Source: Tyto alba (lineage: Eukaryota; Chordata; Aves; Strigiformes; Tytonidae). From it: a stretch of DNA of 64,000 nucleotides. Within the stretch, counting starts at the first letter, position 1. Every line of letters starts with the position of its first letter. The stretch lies in the NCBI RefSeq assembly GCF_018691265.1, contig NW_024881316.1, positions 25,025,819 through 25,089,818 of the forward strand. Reading direction: 5' to 3'. A program made the translations under genes and the position numbers. Below are positions 49,978 to 62,086 of this stretch, one piece after another. Below the pieces are notes generated by a model. It was given only the letters and a program-made list of their open reading frames with translations. It had not been told where the DNA came from and did not search any database.

Positions 49978-51770
49978 AGACCAAACTGAAAAACCATTTT
50001 GATAACCCCAACAACAAAATCATCTGATTGTAAGCACAATAAGACTTGTGCACTAATACTCTAATGGCTACTGTAACTATTCCTGCCTAGAATAGTGTGA
50101 TTTATGTAGGACTTAACCAGTGCAAACACCCTAGAAACTGTATACAGAACATAAAAGTAGGTTAAAGTTTAAAAATAATTCTGGGCTGTCACTGACCCTG
50201 CTATAGACTGTGGAAGGGAGTATTATCATAGTATCCGACACTGCTGTTGCCTTACTAGTCAATATGATAGGTGCTGAATTATGATTCACAATTTGAAAAC
50301 ACTGTAATCTAAACCTCCATTTTTTTTACTGTAGATCATGCATGTGATTGTAGAGGTAATTTGTACAATGCTGGTTTCAGTAGATAAACACACATGCCTT
50401 AAATTAAAAAGCAGGGCCCAAAGCTTATTACTGGTTTAAAAATTAGGGTATGTTTCAGCTTTTCAGTTGACTGACTTTTTATTAAAAAGTCATTTAGAAG
50501 AATCCATTGATCATTTTACTGTTCTGTATGTGATACACAATGTTACGTATCTCTTACGCGACACAGTGAAATTGGAAATGGCACATTTAGTTTTGTATAT
50601 TTGGCTTTAATTGACTAAACAGTCACAAACAGGATGGCAAAGTTATTTTACCTTTTTAATAGATCTTATTTTTTTATTTGAAGTATATCACTAATGTAAA
50701 ATTAATTGGCGCTTACACAGTCCAGTAAGACTTAAATATTGTCTCTAAGGTTTAGAGTATATACAGGGTGGACCCATCTTTTCTTTTATCTTTTTTTTTT
50801 TTTCTTGTTTCTGAGAATTCTTAAATGCTAAATGAAGAGTGGTTTTTGATATGGAAACTGGCAGAATTTCAAGTGTTATTACCATAGCCATATCCACATT
50901 TTTAGGAGCTACTGTTTAAGTCTGTGACATATCTGAAAGTGTATTTAAAAATGAAGACAGAAAGATGCTTTTTGGCTGGAATTGTCTGTATTTAAGTTGG
51001 TATCTGTACTGTTCTTCATGCAGCATATGTTCATTTTTAAAATGTGCCTAACACAAATGTGTTTTTTTCCCAAACAAGCAAAATTGAACAGTCTAAGTCA
51101 TACCTAATGTTTTTTAAATGTTACTGAAATGTGCTGGAAATGTCTGTTTCTGTAATGTGAGTTGTGTACATCACCGGTAATGTTTTGGCTTGTTATCCGA
51201 GGATTTGGTTTGAGTGCTTGTTAAAGTTACTTCTCCTTGTAAAATCTTGCCTTGCACATATGAGAAGTCAGTTGCAAAGTCAGTATCTATTGCTGGTATT
51301 CTGGTATCTGCCACGGTGGAGTTTGGCTTATGAATATTTTATTCATTAAGCTCTGAAAAATTGAATTGTGCAAGACGTTCTGCTGGTCATTGCTCAAGTT
51401 CAACTACTTGGTTTTTGATATTTATATAAATGCCAGTTTTAACATGTTTAATTCTTTTTTTAAATTAAATCTTTTAAAAAATTTTTGCACATCTCTTAGG
51501 GAATTAGTAAGTTCTCCTACTAGCCTTGTGGGTTTTCATTCCTTATTTTGAAGGACACAGTGTCTGTTATGTTTACATTATCAAAGCTTGTGCGTGTGTC
51601 TTCATTTCTAGGTACTGGTTTGCAGAGTCTTTACATAGCTCAGTACAGCAGCTATAATGTTCAAAATAGGCTGTTTAAATGTGCTAGAAATAAACCCTTG
51701 GCTCATCTGAATATACCTACATTGTTAATGTTTGACATGGTTTAATCATTAAAACAATTTTGATGATCTC
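49978..51770 (+). other. ELOVL5: ELOVL5 3' UTR (end approximate)
   Basis: AT-rich sequence of about 1.8 kb continuing exon 8. Candidate polyadenylation signals are ATTAAA near 50480, AATAAA at 51689-51694 and ATTAAA at 51748-51753, the last followed by GT-rich sequence. The length resembles that known for mammalian ELOVL5. The exact cleavage site is not visible. Confidence 0.7.
51689..51753 (+). promoter_or_regulatory. ELOVL5: Distal polyadenylation signals of ELOVL5
   Basis: AATAAA (51689-51694) and ATTAAA (51748-51753). A GT-rich stretch (CTCGTGGGTTTGT, about 51781-51793) downstream supports cleavage at about 51765-51775. Confidence 0.6.
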
Positions 51771-54600
51771 TGCCTGAATTCTCGTGGGTTTGTACAGATT
51801 TAGTGCATTGCCCCATCCTGTATCAGGCCAAGGAGGAGCCGTCATGATGGAAGGACAGCTGCAGATATTCAGAAAAATTTAGCATACCAGAGATTTGGTA
51901 ACAAATCCCTTAAAGAAACCTTTGGCTGTTACTAAATGCTGTTCCTTTGCCTAGCTGTAGGAATATATAATAATTGTTTAATTAAACCTCCCACTGGGAT
52001 TACTGATTTACTGAATGCAGAGCAGCCTGAATGGCTCTGAGAGGATGAGTGCCAGGAGCAAATCTTAATGTGGCTGAGAGGGACTTTCTGCCTTGGATAT
52101 CCTGCCTCTAAAATGTTAATAATACCTCTCTCCAGAATGGGAACATGTTTGCAATTTCCGTATAGCTCCCCTTGCCCTTAAGTGATTGTTTCTGAGCCCT
52201 CTCTGATTTGAGTGTTCAACCACTGTATTGCAACAAGCCTAGATAGCTTGGTGATGGACTTAGTAAAAATAGAACTACTTACCTAGCTGTCTGTCTTTTC
52301 ACTTGCTGGCTCTTAAAACAAGAAACCTAGACCAGGGAAGTGGGTTTTGCACTTTGTGTGAAAGGCTCAGAGGTTTCATGCTATGCTGGTCTCTGGGAGG
52401 GAGCTCCAAATGCCTTAGATGGTTGCTAAGACAGTTTTGCCTCCTGCACGTGCAAATGCAACTTTGAAATCGAAGGGTTTTCTAAATGGGGCTCAGTAAG
52501 GTGCAGTTCTTTGGATGATAAGTCAAATCTACAGGGAGTAACTGGAAGGCAGAAGCCACAGCACCAACCTGGCTTTGCCCAGTGAGCCAGCAGTAATTGA
52601 GCTGCTGCACTCCAGACTCAGCCTTCACACTGTAACAAAATGTGAACTGGCAGGAGATGTGTTCTTGGGGAGATGTATACTGTCAGAAGTGCTTATACCT
52701 GCATGTAGAAGACTGTTGCTCCTGGTTACTCTCCCACAGTCTCAGCAGCAACCACAAAGTGTCTGAGAGCTGTAGGGGTTGGATCAGACATCACTTTACC
52801 ATAACTGACAACCAGACGACACACTGAGGCAGGAGCCTTGGGTCTGCCTACCCTGCTCAGCTGCCAAAGCATTACCTGACCTGGGGCAAGTAACAGCTTT
52901 TGTATTGACTCGATTCCCCAATCGCCTGCAGTTTTCCTAATAGGTAATAACTGTGATTGGTGTTTAGGATTATGAAAGAGTCCTCTGAAAGGACATTTTG
53001 AGCTGTAAAGGCTGGAGAGATGAAAAAAGACCAACTGCTTCCAGTGGGATGGAGAGGTTTAATGTAAAGTTGGCTGAGGAGAATGAAACACTTCAATACC
53101 TATTTGCAAAGAGTGAATGACCAAGCTTCAAACTGTTAAGATCTTGGTAAGCTCACAAGATGACCAAATCCCATGCTCAGGCCCTACAGCTCAATTGATG
53201 GAGTGGGAGGTGAATAATTCTGTTAAGCTGGGATTGGGGTAGGTAAATTCAAGGGCCCAGAACATGGCTTTTCTTACTGTGGTCAAGGTGTGAAGACCCC
53301 AAGTGCTGTGTTACAGACGTGCTGGAACTCAGGGAACTCAGGCACTGGGATTCCTGAGTTGGCAGAGGGCAGTGGAAAAGCAAAGAGCAATCCTGGAAAT
53401 CCAGGAAATCTTTCTGGTTGATTGTGTATTTTATTTAATGCAAGGCAGATATTAAGTAAGCACTGGAGCTTCTGATAGGACTTCTGCCACCAAAACTGGG
53501 GCGAAGAAACCCCTAAACCTAATTGAGAGTTGTTCTGGGGATTGCCTCTACCTTTGATATTTGGTAGCTGTCTTGAGGTGTAAGTTGATAGAAATGTGTG
53601 TGTGTGTTGTATGAGACTGGAATATATGTTGTTAAAAGATACGCATTATTCAAAAAAGAGATAAGCTAGACACTGAAGAAAAGTATATATAAAATCAGAG
53701 ACCAAATTACTTTGATGGTGTGGGTTCTGCTGGGAACCCCATTGAGCAGTGCAGGAGGTGATTAAAATATGGGTAGAGATCTTGTGTTAGGGAAATGCTG
53801 CTGAGAGTTGCACTAGTACAGATGATTAACTTATGCTGCCACTATCATCCTCTTGCCAAGAATTACTGAATCAACAAAGGTAATTAGTTGTAATCATCAG
53901 GATGTTACAAGAACTGGTTTTAAAAGCGAACTTGAATTCCATTTTCAACTTTCAATCCATTTAATTTAAATAGATGGATATACAAAACAAGATCCATGTG
54001 TTTCTGAATGTCAGTAGAGTGAATTTGGATGAGCAGGGGAAGCTAGAGTACCCAGGGGCTCCTATGACATAACAGTAGCAGAAGCATTATATTTTAAGTC
54101 AAAGGTGTTAAAAACATCTCAGATAGAAAGGGAGAAAGTGAGTAACAAAGGTCCAGTTAGAAAATAAAATTTAAAAGAAGTGTGTTTTGTTTAAGACACT
54201 CAAGCTGTGATGAGGAGAAAGAGGGAAAAGAATTATGTGTTTTGTGTTTCAAGGATATATAATGTAGATATTTTCTATAGGAAGGATGTAAAAAGTGGTA
54301 CCCGGTAACTGGTAGGCTTGATAGTCTGATTTCAGGATGATGAAAGGTTTCAGAATAATTGAGAAGAACACTGATTGAGTACAAGGAAGGAAACAGAAAA
54401 TGGGAGAAAATGTAACAGCTTTTCTGGAAGTGATCAAACCTGACTTACCCATATTGTTGTTTAATAAAAAATACTGTGTAGACAAAGGAAATAAGGAAAA
54501 GGAAATAAGGAAAAAGGAAATCTTCTATCCATCTGAAATAGGTACTATTCTTAATCTCAGAAATTATTATCTAAACTAGAGAGTGTGGTGACCAGCAACA
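51771..54600. other. Downstream intergenic DNA
   Basis: No gene recognised. Short overlapping frames only. In mammals GCM1 lies downstream of ELOVL5, but no GCM-domain exon was seen in the rest of this window. A GGAAATAA/AAGG purine repeat lies at 54484-54520. Confidence 0.5.
54484..54520. repeat. Short purine-rich tandem repeat
   Basis: Three imperfect copies of AAAGGAAATAAGG. Confidence 0.7.
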
Positions 54601-54639
54601 GGATCGATGGACAATCAAGGGTCAACCTGATGAGATGTT

Positions 54640-55200
54640 TTGTCTCAATGCTTTCAGCCTGAACGGAGCCCAGTAATAATGTTATTAGTAATGACCTTGG
54701 TATAGAAAGTAGGAATATTTGCAGTGATGTTTGCAGATGACAACATTAGGAAGCACTGTCAGTGCCAAGGAAGATTATATATCCTACAGCAACAAACCAG
54801 ACGACCTTGATGGCTGGAGTAAGAGAGATGAGATTAGTGTAAATCCCCCTTAGGGACCAGTAACAGAATTTCAGCTGTTTCCATAGGAGTTTTAGGTGGA
54901 AATGACTGAAGAAGAGAGAAGGAAAGATTTCAGAATCATCTATGCATCAATTTAGAGCTGCTAGTATGAAAACAGAGAAGAAAAAAATCTTATTTGCTAA
55001 TCGGTCTCTTTTTAGTAGAAAGAGGAATGTGCTAGAGTGGGAGGGTGAGGCTGAGGCTCTGGTGAGACTTCCTTTTGATGAATACACGTTTTTCCTCCAC
55101 TGTGGTCACCTGCTCTCAAGAAAACTGATTCTAAAACATCAGCTGTACAGAAGAGTTACTGGGATGGTCAGAAAAAGGGAAAAGTCTTGCAAAATGGGAG
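54640..55200 (+). mobile_element. Old, degraded CR1/L3-like LINE remnant
   Basis: Traces of RT order remain. ATGTTTGCAGATGACAAC (54727-54744) encodes MFADDN, like the FADD catalytic box. About 330 bp further, EALVRLPFDEYTFFLHCGH, then YRRVTGMVRK, parallels the LVRPxLEYCVQFW...QRRATRMI region of CR1/L3 RT. Stops and indels are many, so it is an ancient copy. Edges are approximate. Confidence 0.55.
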
Positions 55201-55459
55201 TGTAGCAAGACCAAGGTTGAGAGGAATGTAGTTGCAACCTACACAGACATCATGACAGTAGACAGCATGAAGGAAAATGAGCTATTATAATTGTGTTGAC
55301 ACAAAACAAATGGGTATAAATAGCCAAGAGTAAATTTAGGCTAGAAATTGAAAGAGGGCCTTTGTTAGTGGGATACAGCTCTGGAGCAGTTTTCCTGTAA
55401 GAGTAATGTGGAGGCCTGGGGGATTACTTGAAGATGGGGCACTGGCCACTTTTAAATTT

Positions 55460-56211
55460 TGTAGGAGTGGGGGATGAGATTGCCTGGTGTCCCACTCTGC
55501 ATTCTGGCAAAAAGCAGCTGCTGGTACCTCTGTGAAAGTATATTTAAGAAAGGGCAAAACGCTTCCCAGCAGAGAGGAGTGAGGACAGAAGTGTGACAAT
55601 CAACCCTGCAGACACCAAGGTGAGAGAAGAAGGAGTGGAGGAGATGGTCCAGGCACTGGAGCAGATTCCCCTGCAGCGGTTGGAGAGGACCACACCAGAG
55701 CAGGTAGCCACACTGCGGGCCATGGGGGACCACGTGGTGGAGCAAGTGGCCGTGCCCTGAAGGAACTGCAGCTTGTGGCAGGCCCACGCTGGAGCAAGCT
55801 TACCCTGAGGGACTGCAGCCCACGGGAAGCACCCACGCTGGAGCATGAGGAGGAAGGAGCGGCAGACAGGAGCTGTTACCGCCTGACCACCACCCCTTCA
55901 CACACCACTCGGAGCAGGGAGAAGGTAGAGGGGTCTGAAATGGAGTGAAGCTGGGCATTGGAAGTAGGGGGCAGGGGGAAGGTGTTTTAGTTTTTGTCTT
56001 TGTTTCTCACAATTCAACTCTATTTTAATTAATAATAAATTAAGTTATTTTTCTCAAATCTGTTTTGCCTGTGGCAATTATTGGTGAGTGTCCTCCCTGT
56101 CTTTATCTCAACCCACAAGCTTTTAATCTTATTTCTCCCCCATTCCCGTTAAGGAGAGGGAGAGAGCAGCTGAGTGGGCATCTGGCAGCTGATCAAGGTC
56201 ACCCCACCCCA
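55460..56211 (+). mobile_element. ERVL-like LTR, plus strand
   Basis: Related to the LTR at 22490-23559. It begins TGTAGGAG, has the TATA-like TATTTAAG (55541-55548), a splice-donor-like GACACCAAG|GTGAGA (GT at 55620-55621), GGAGCA/CTGCAGCCCACGGG repeat units (55650-55850), AATAAA (56034-56039), and a 3' end resembling ...AAGGTCACCCCACC. No clear target duplication was found, so the ends are uncertain. Confidence 0.7.
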
Positions 56212-59200
56212 CCTGGGCACATTTTCTTCTTATAATTCCAGCAGTTTGGCCAGAAGGTGCTTCCTTGATTGTAAGGAAGTTCTATCAAAGGCTGCAAGGT
56301 ACCATGGCACCAGAAGACATAGCCTAAAGGGAATTGGCCATCGTGGTACAGCCAGAGCTCTTGTAGTCCAGGAAAACATGCTCCCTGGAGTGAAGCAATT
56401 GTTTTGGTTTGTTTTGTTTTTTTTTTTTTTTTTTTTACCTTGTTTCTTCCAAGTCTAATTCATGTTAAAGCAAAACCTTTCCCAGGAATCTGGCCCATAA
56501 TTCTTAGAAAGTTTTTAAAGGCAGTGAAGGAACCTCTTGTTTGCTGAGGGAAGGTGGTACTGCAGTGGCACCATGTGTGGAGGAAGCTCGTTGTCATTAG
56601 AAAGGTCCTAAATTTCTTCATGAGAGGAACTGCCTCACACCCTTCAGAAGCAGCTGGAGCTCCCGCTTTTCAAACAGGGATGGTTCAGCTGTGTGACAGT
56701 GACAAATGCAAACTTGTTCTGTTGTGTTTCATTCAGGAACAGGTAAAACTTCAAGGTAACTGAATCTGTTGACATAAAAATGCAATCCTGTATGAATTGT
56801 CTCCACCTGTGCATTTGCTGCTCCTGAGCTGGTGTAATGGCGAATGCACAACCCCTATGGCACAATTGCACTATTACTGCCTTAGACTTGTCTAAGTGGA
56901 TATTCACTGTGTTCCCTCTAGGATTAGCCAGAGGTAATGCTATGTGGTGATAAATTACCTGGTAAAAGTATTTAAAGTGAAGCCAAGTAAAATTTCTTCC
57001 ACACATATTGAAGCATGGTATTTGTGTAGCTGATTAGACATATGGTGTCTCATCCCATTTAGCAAGAGGGAAGTATGTCTTCATGAACTGTTCTGTCTGC
57101 CACTAGAAGCAAATGTTTACCAAATGCTACTAATACAATTTTACCAGCTGTTGTAGGAAATCAGATTCTCAGCTCACATGGCAGAAATTGGAGCTTTTTG
57201 AAACGAAAAATAATCTGTAGCCTATGCAGTTATCTAAGTACCTTGCTTTCTTTAAAATCAATGGGGTCTTGGTGCTTCAGGGACTGGCTAGGTCTAAGTT
57301 CCTAACACATTTCTGTACCTTTAGAAGGGATTGCCTCTCCAAAAGATCTTCTGTTAATTTATCAATTTGCTTTGCTTCCCACAGCACTCAGGGTTGGGAG
57401 AGAGAGCAAGAATGGCTCTTGGTGTGCTGAGCTATTAGGGACTTGAGACATCTTTGATGCGAATGCACTTTTGCTCAGTAGAATAATGATGAGTTTGCCA
57501 AAAAGACCAGGAAATATCTCCCATGCATACAGATGGCAGAACTATTATTGGCTAACTATTATCAGCTTTGTTTCCTTTTTAAATTGATTGTACAGATTTT
57601 TTCAAATCATCATGAAAAAGCCCTTCTGTCTTCAGAAGTTTAAATAAAGAGCTAAGAAGTCGTCTTTACATCTGACTCTGGTTTCCACGCTAACTAAATG
57701 GGAAGAATTGCTGCCTATTCCTGCTGTTATAAAGCTGTACATGTAGATTTTTAAATGAGAGGGAACTCCTGAAACCAGATCAGGCGACTTGGTGATGGAT
57801 GCTCTGCATGGTTTGTCAACATTTTTTCAACATACAGTATTTACCTGAAGTTCCTCTGCAACACAGAAAGATCAGAATAATTAGCACCTAACTCTCATTT
57901 GGTCAGAAAGGAATGCAATGCAAGGTTTTCAGAAATCTTGAAAAGTGCAGGGCCAACTACCTGGCTACAGCTGGACCGAGCACTTAGAAAAAATGATAGT
58001 CAATGTGAGATTTTACTTTATAAAAGTAGAAGTAAAATCAGCCCCAAAACCAACCAAGGAAATAACAACACCTAGACCTCTCACAACCAAACCCCATCCA
58101 TCCCACCCTGCTGAAACAATGCCAAAACAAACAGACAAAAAAACCCCAAGACATAACTACGTTAAATTTTGCATTCTGGCCTCAAAAGTAGAGAGAGCAG
58201 CTCTAAGCAGCACCTGTAGAGGTGTTTTGTCTCTTACACAGATGGTTTTAAGAATGATGTTTTTAAACCAAGGGATTTTAAACCAGGTCCTCCAAAAGTT
58301 AGGTCTGGTTAAACCCAGGACTGATGTCAGCCTTGCTAAGCAGGGGAAGTGGAGGAGGTGGTTGTGGGACCTGGTAACCAGGGCGAGCACCACGCAGCCC
58401 AGGGGGGTGGAAAGCAGGGCGGGGGGTTTGGGGAGCATAACTCAGGGATGCGCACCCGAGGGGATGCACTATAAACCGATGCCCTCTCACCAGTGAGGTG
58501 ACAGCTGGGGACGGGCTGGTGCCTCTCTGCGTGGTAGGACCAGAAGGAGTTCACAAAAAGCTGGAGCTGACACCACGGACAAATATGCCAGCATTTAGTA
58601 CAAGCGAGGATGTCGTATAAATATTTACATTATGATACAGCTTTCACAGCCAGAGACTTTTTCCTTGCAAGTGCACTGTAGTGTGTTCTTCAAAGACCAC
58701 GCTTTGCCCTTTTAAAAGAGGACAACTAGACAGACAGAGAAGTATTAGGTAAACAGAGCTCCTGTCCTATACTGGAAACATCTGCACAGTAGTTCTCAGT
58801 AGTACGGATGATCAGAGTATAATCAATTTTGCATAACAGAGACAAGAATAAAATAGCATGTTGCCCTTTACTTCACCACTGCAAACACTCTGTAATCAAG
58901 AGCTTTTCCTAGTGTGGAAACAGGGGTTGTAAAGAGGAGATTAAAAGCAAGCGTATTCTACGTAATGGCTTTTACAATGCATCTAACCTAGATTACACAA
59001 ATAACCTTGGGAGTGCTGGCTTTCGGGGAAAAACAGGAGCTATTTTGATTAAAATGCCCAGAATGAAGATCTGTGTATCCTGATACCCAGGACTATTTCA
59101 GAGCATTTTACAAGTAGAGGTGAATCGATGCATTTAAGCAGGGAAGATAAAAAGAACAAACTCATTAAACTCAGCCCAAAATGTCAAATCAAATGTATTT

Positions 59201-61799
59201 TTACATTAAGCTTAGCCTGTAATGGTTATTAACCTAATACATCACCAGCTGTCCAGCACATACAAATGGCTGGTAATTATTTAATAGCATTCAGTATTTA
59301 TCATACTTTATACTAGATAAAGCTGGGTGAGCAAACCTCAAAATGTCTGGCCTTGGAAGAGGACCAGGAAGGGTGCTGCTAGGACAGCAGCTCCTCTGTA
59401 TTACAGAACAAAGCATCCTGCCTGCTCTGACACCTCAGAGTTGTGTGGATCAGAGTCACCTGTGAGCAAATGTGAAAATGTACAGAATTCTGAGATTATA
59501 GAAAAGAGTGAGTTTCTAAAACAGTATGGTGAGTGAGGGATGGAGGGATTTGGTTGTATTAATTAGAATTAATGATAGCCAAGGTCCTGCAGTTGTTCAG
59601 AGATCACAGATAGAGCACAGGGGAACGATCAGTGTTGGCCCCTTCTGTTGAGCAAAGCAGGAGGCTGTTCAGGAAAACATGAGGGAACACGGTTCAGTGG
59701 AAAACTTTTGGAGGAAGCAGAAAACACACAAGCTGGCAGAAAAAAATGCTAATGAGGAGAGAGAGAGACTAACAGGCAAGAAAGGATGCCCTGGTGGCAG
59801 ATTTGAGGAGAGACAGGAAGAGAAACTGGAGAATATGAACTGAATTGCTCTCATTTTCAGCAAGGCAAGGAGATTCTGTATAGATGCAAACACGACACCA
59901 GATCACTATTCTGATCGGCTATATTTACTGTCTGTCTCAGCAGTAGGTACTTAATGAACACCCAAAACCATCCCTGCTCCCTGCAGAGTAGCTGCATCTC
60001 AGGCTTGATGCAAGGGTAGGTTTCTGACGAGCAGCACTAAGACACGTGTTCTCTGTCTTTACTCCTTTCTGCCTTTGGCCTTATGTCAAATGGCCACATT
60101 CACTGTCTAGGCACAGTTTTGCTTCTTGGGGTGTTAGTCTTGGTCAAATGATTACCAGGTCAGCTGGCAGTCATGCTACCTCTCTTCCTCCTTTCTCCCC
60201 AGATGGTGGTGGACTTCAACTGAGTCTACTGATATTGCTGTTTGTTAGTATCATCTTCTGGAGTAGGCTACCTGGTAGTATTTTGCTTCCCAAAAGGCTC
60301 TTCTGCATCTTATACCTGTCTCCAGTCTTGATGAGTAGGATTATTTAAAATATCTATAGAGGGAGAAATAGGTTGACATTCAGAGTAGCATGAATAGCAT
60401 CCCAATAATGACGTTGAAACAAGTGCCACAGCTCTTGGTGGTCATGCTAACCCTTGACACCTTTCAGGTGAAGCAGTTTGGCTAGCTGTGGGCTGTGGGG
60501 GAACACCTCTCTCCTGGCACCCAGCCTCTGTCCTGGGCAGTGGGAGCTCAGCATGAGCTGAGACCCATCCTGAGGGAAAATTGAAATAATGTGACATATG
60601 GGGTATATGGGAGAGGAAGGAAAATGGTTGCTGGTCTTCCTCCTCTCCTCAGTCCCACTGACCTCCCCAGGCCCATCCTCAGTGCTGTTCTCTGCCACGG
60701 CACCCCCAGGGGAGCAAGGGTGGCCAGAGGCTGGGAGAGAGGTTTCATTCTCTCTCCTCTGTGATGCTTCTGCATCAAATTCTGTCCTTTCAGATGCGAT
60801 CACTGCAGTGGTCTGGCAAGTGCCTGGAAACCCTCACCCAGGGAATACCATGTCCATTACCTGAACAGCAGGTGCCACTGAGGTCCTAAGACAACATTTC
60901 CTTGCTATTTATTTAGCTGCTATTTTTCAGCCATTTTGTTGAAAAGATGGGTTTTTTCCCTATGGAAAAAAATGCATGTCTCCATTTCTGTCAAAGTGAT
61001 CTACAGAGAAACAGTACAAAACCACTCTTCTACAAGCAGCACTAAAACATAAATTGAAGGTGGACACACAGTCCTCGGTGTCCGGGAGCCTGCTTAATAC
61101 TTGCCATACTAAAGCAGCCACCTGTAAAGCGAGCTTTGTCCTTCCAGCTGCTGAAAGATCAAATCACTTCAGGGCGTCAACTTTCTCTCAAAATAATGAT
61201 AACAGATATATTTGATGATTGGACGAGAAGTGCGCTTGAATTGAAGAACTGTAATAACCGCTGGCTGTTGAGATGCAGGTTCCTCCTGAGGGAAAGGTTA
61301 TATGTTAATCATTCATGGTATAATGTGAAGAAACCAGGTCATAAGGAGACTGAACATATTCTAAAAATAATGTAATATGGTGGGGAAATGAAGAGGTGTG
61401 CAAGGTGCAAACTTAGAGGACACTAGAGCTTGACTCTTTCATCCTTTGTAACTGAAGATCCCAGATCAAATCCTACCTGGGCCTTCAAGAGCATAAGAAT
61501 GGAATAAGTAAAGGCAGCATCCCATGTTTAACTTCTAATTGAGTGAGGTTGGATACCCAGCCCACTAATGTTCAGTGGGAGGGGTGACCTTTTTCCCTGA
61601 CTCCACTGGGCTTCTAGGATACTTGAGATATTTTGAAGTGGATTGTTTGTGCTTAAGATAGCTGAAGTCTTTCAATTGTCCTCACTTTTTGAGGATGCCT
61701 ATTGGCAAAGTATCTGTATTTCCAGGTCCTCTGTCTACCAGAGAGCATCGCGATTCAGGGAGCTATAGAGTAAAGGGGGGGAAACCTCATTTCTATCCT
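56212..61799. other. Downstream intergenic DNA, no gene recognised
   Basis: Mostly AT-rich. A T-run (56417-56437) and a GC-rich patch (58330-58560) stand out. The 183-codon frame at 57945-58496 has no recognisable domain and spans the base-composition change, so it is not called. No splice-linked exon set was seen. Confidence 0.5.
58330..58560. promoter_or_regulatory. GC-rich patch with TATA-like box
   Basis: A locally GC-rich block in AT-rich DNA containing GCACTATAAACCG (about 58465-58477). It could be the promoter of a downstream gene or an unrecognised repeat. There is no direct support. Confidence 0.2.
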
Positions 61800-62086
61800 C
61801 AGCTGCTTGGAGGGTCATACAGAGGAGGAAGAGTGGGCTCTTCTTGGAGGGGCACAGCAGTTGAAGCAAGGGAAATTCAGATTAAATATAAGAAAAAAAT
61901 CCTTCATGGTGAGAGCAGTCAAAGACTGGCACAGACTTCCCAGAGAGGCTGTGGGATCTCCATCCTTGCAGTTCAAATTTCAGGTGGTCAGGCCCTGGGC
62001 AGACTGATGTAGCTTTGAAGTTAGCATTGCTTTGAGCTGGCTGATCTCCAGAGGGCCCCTCTAACCCAAATTATTCTGTGATTGTG
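61800..62086 (+). mobile_element. CR1 3'-end fragment, plus strand
   Basis: About 290 bp of the CR1 C-terminus and 3' UTR. GTCAAAGACTGGCACAGACT and CTTCCCAGAGAGGCTGTGGG encode the RxxxxWHRLPREAV-like end, followed by CTCTAACCCAAATTATTC and degenerate octamers ATTCTGTG/ATTGTGG at 62073-62086. Heavily truncated. Confidence 0.85.

Noticed and set aside
55452..55846. Minus-strand frames of 78-111 codons
   Set aside because: They lie entirely inside the ERVL-like LTR at 55460-56211 and are antisense to it.
57945..58496. 183-codon frame downstream of ELOVL5
   Set aside because: No recognisable domain. It crosses from AT-rich to GC-rich sequence, the opposite strand is also open, and there is no splice or family support.
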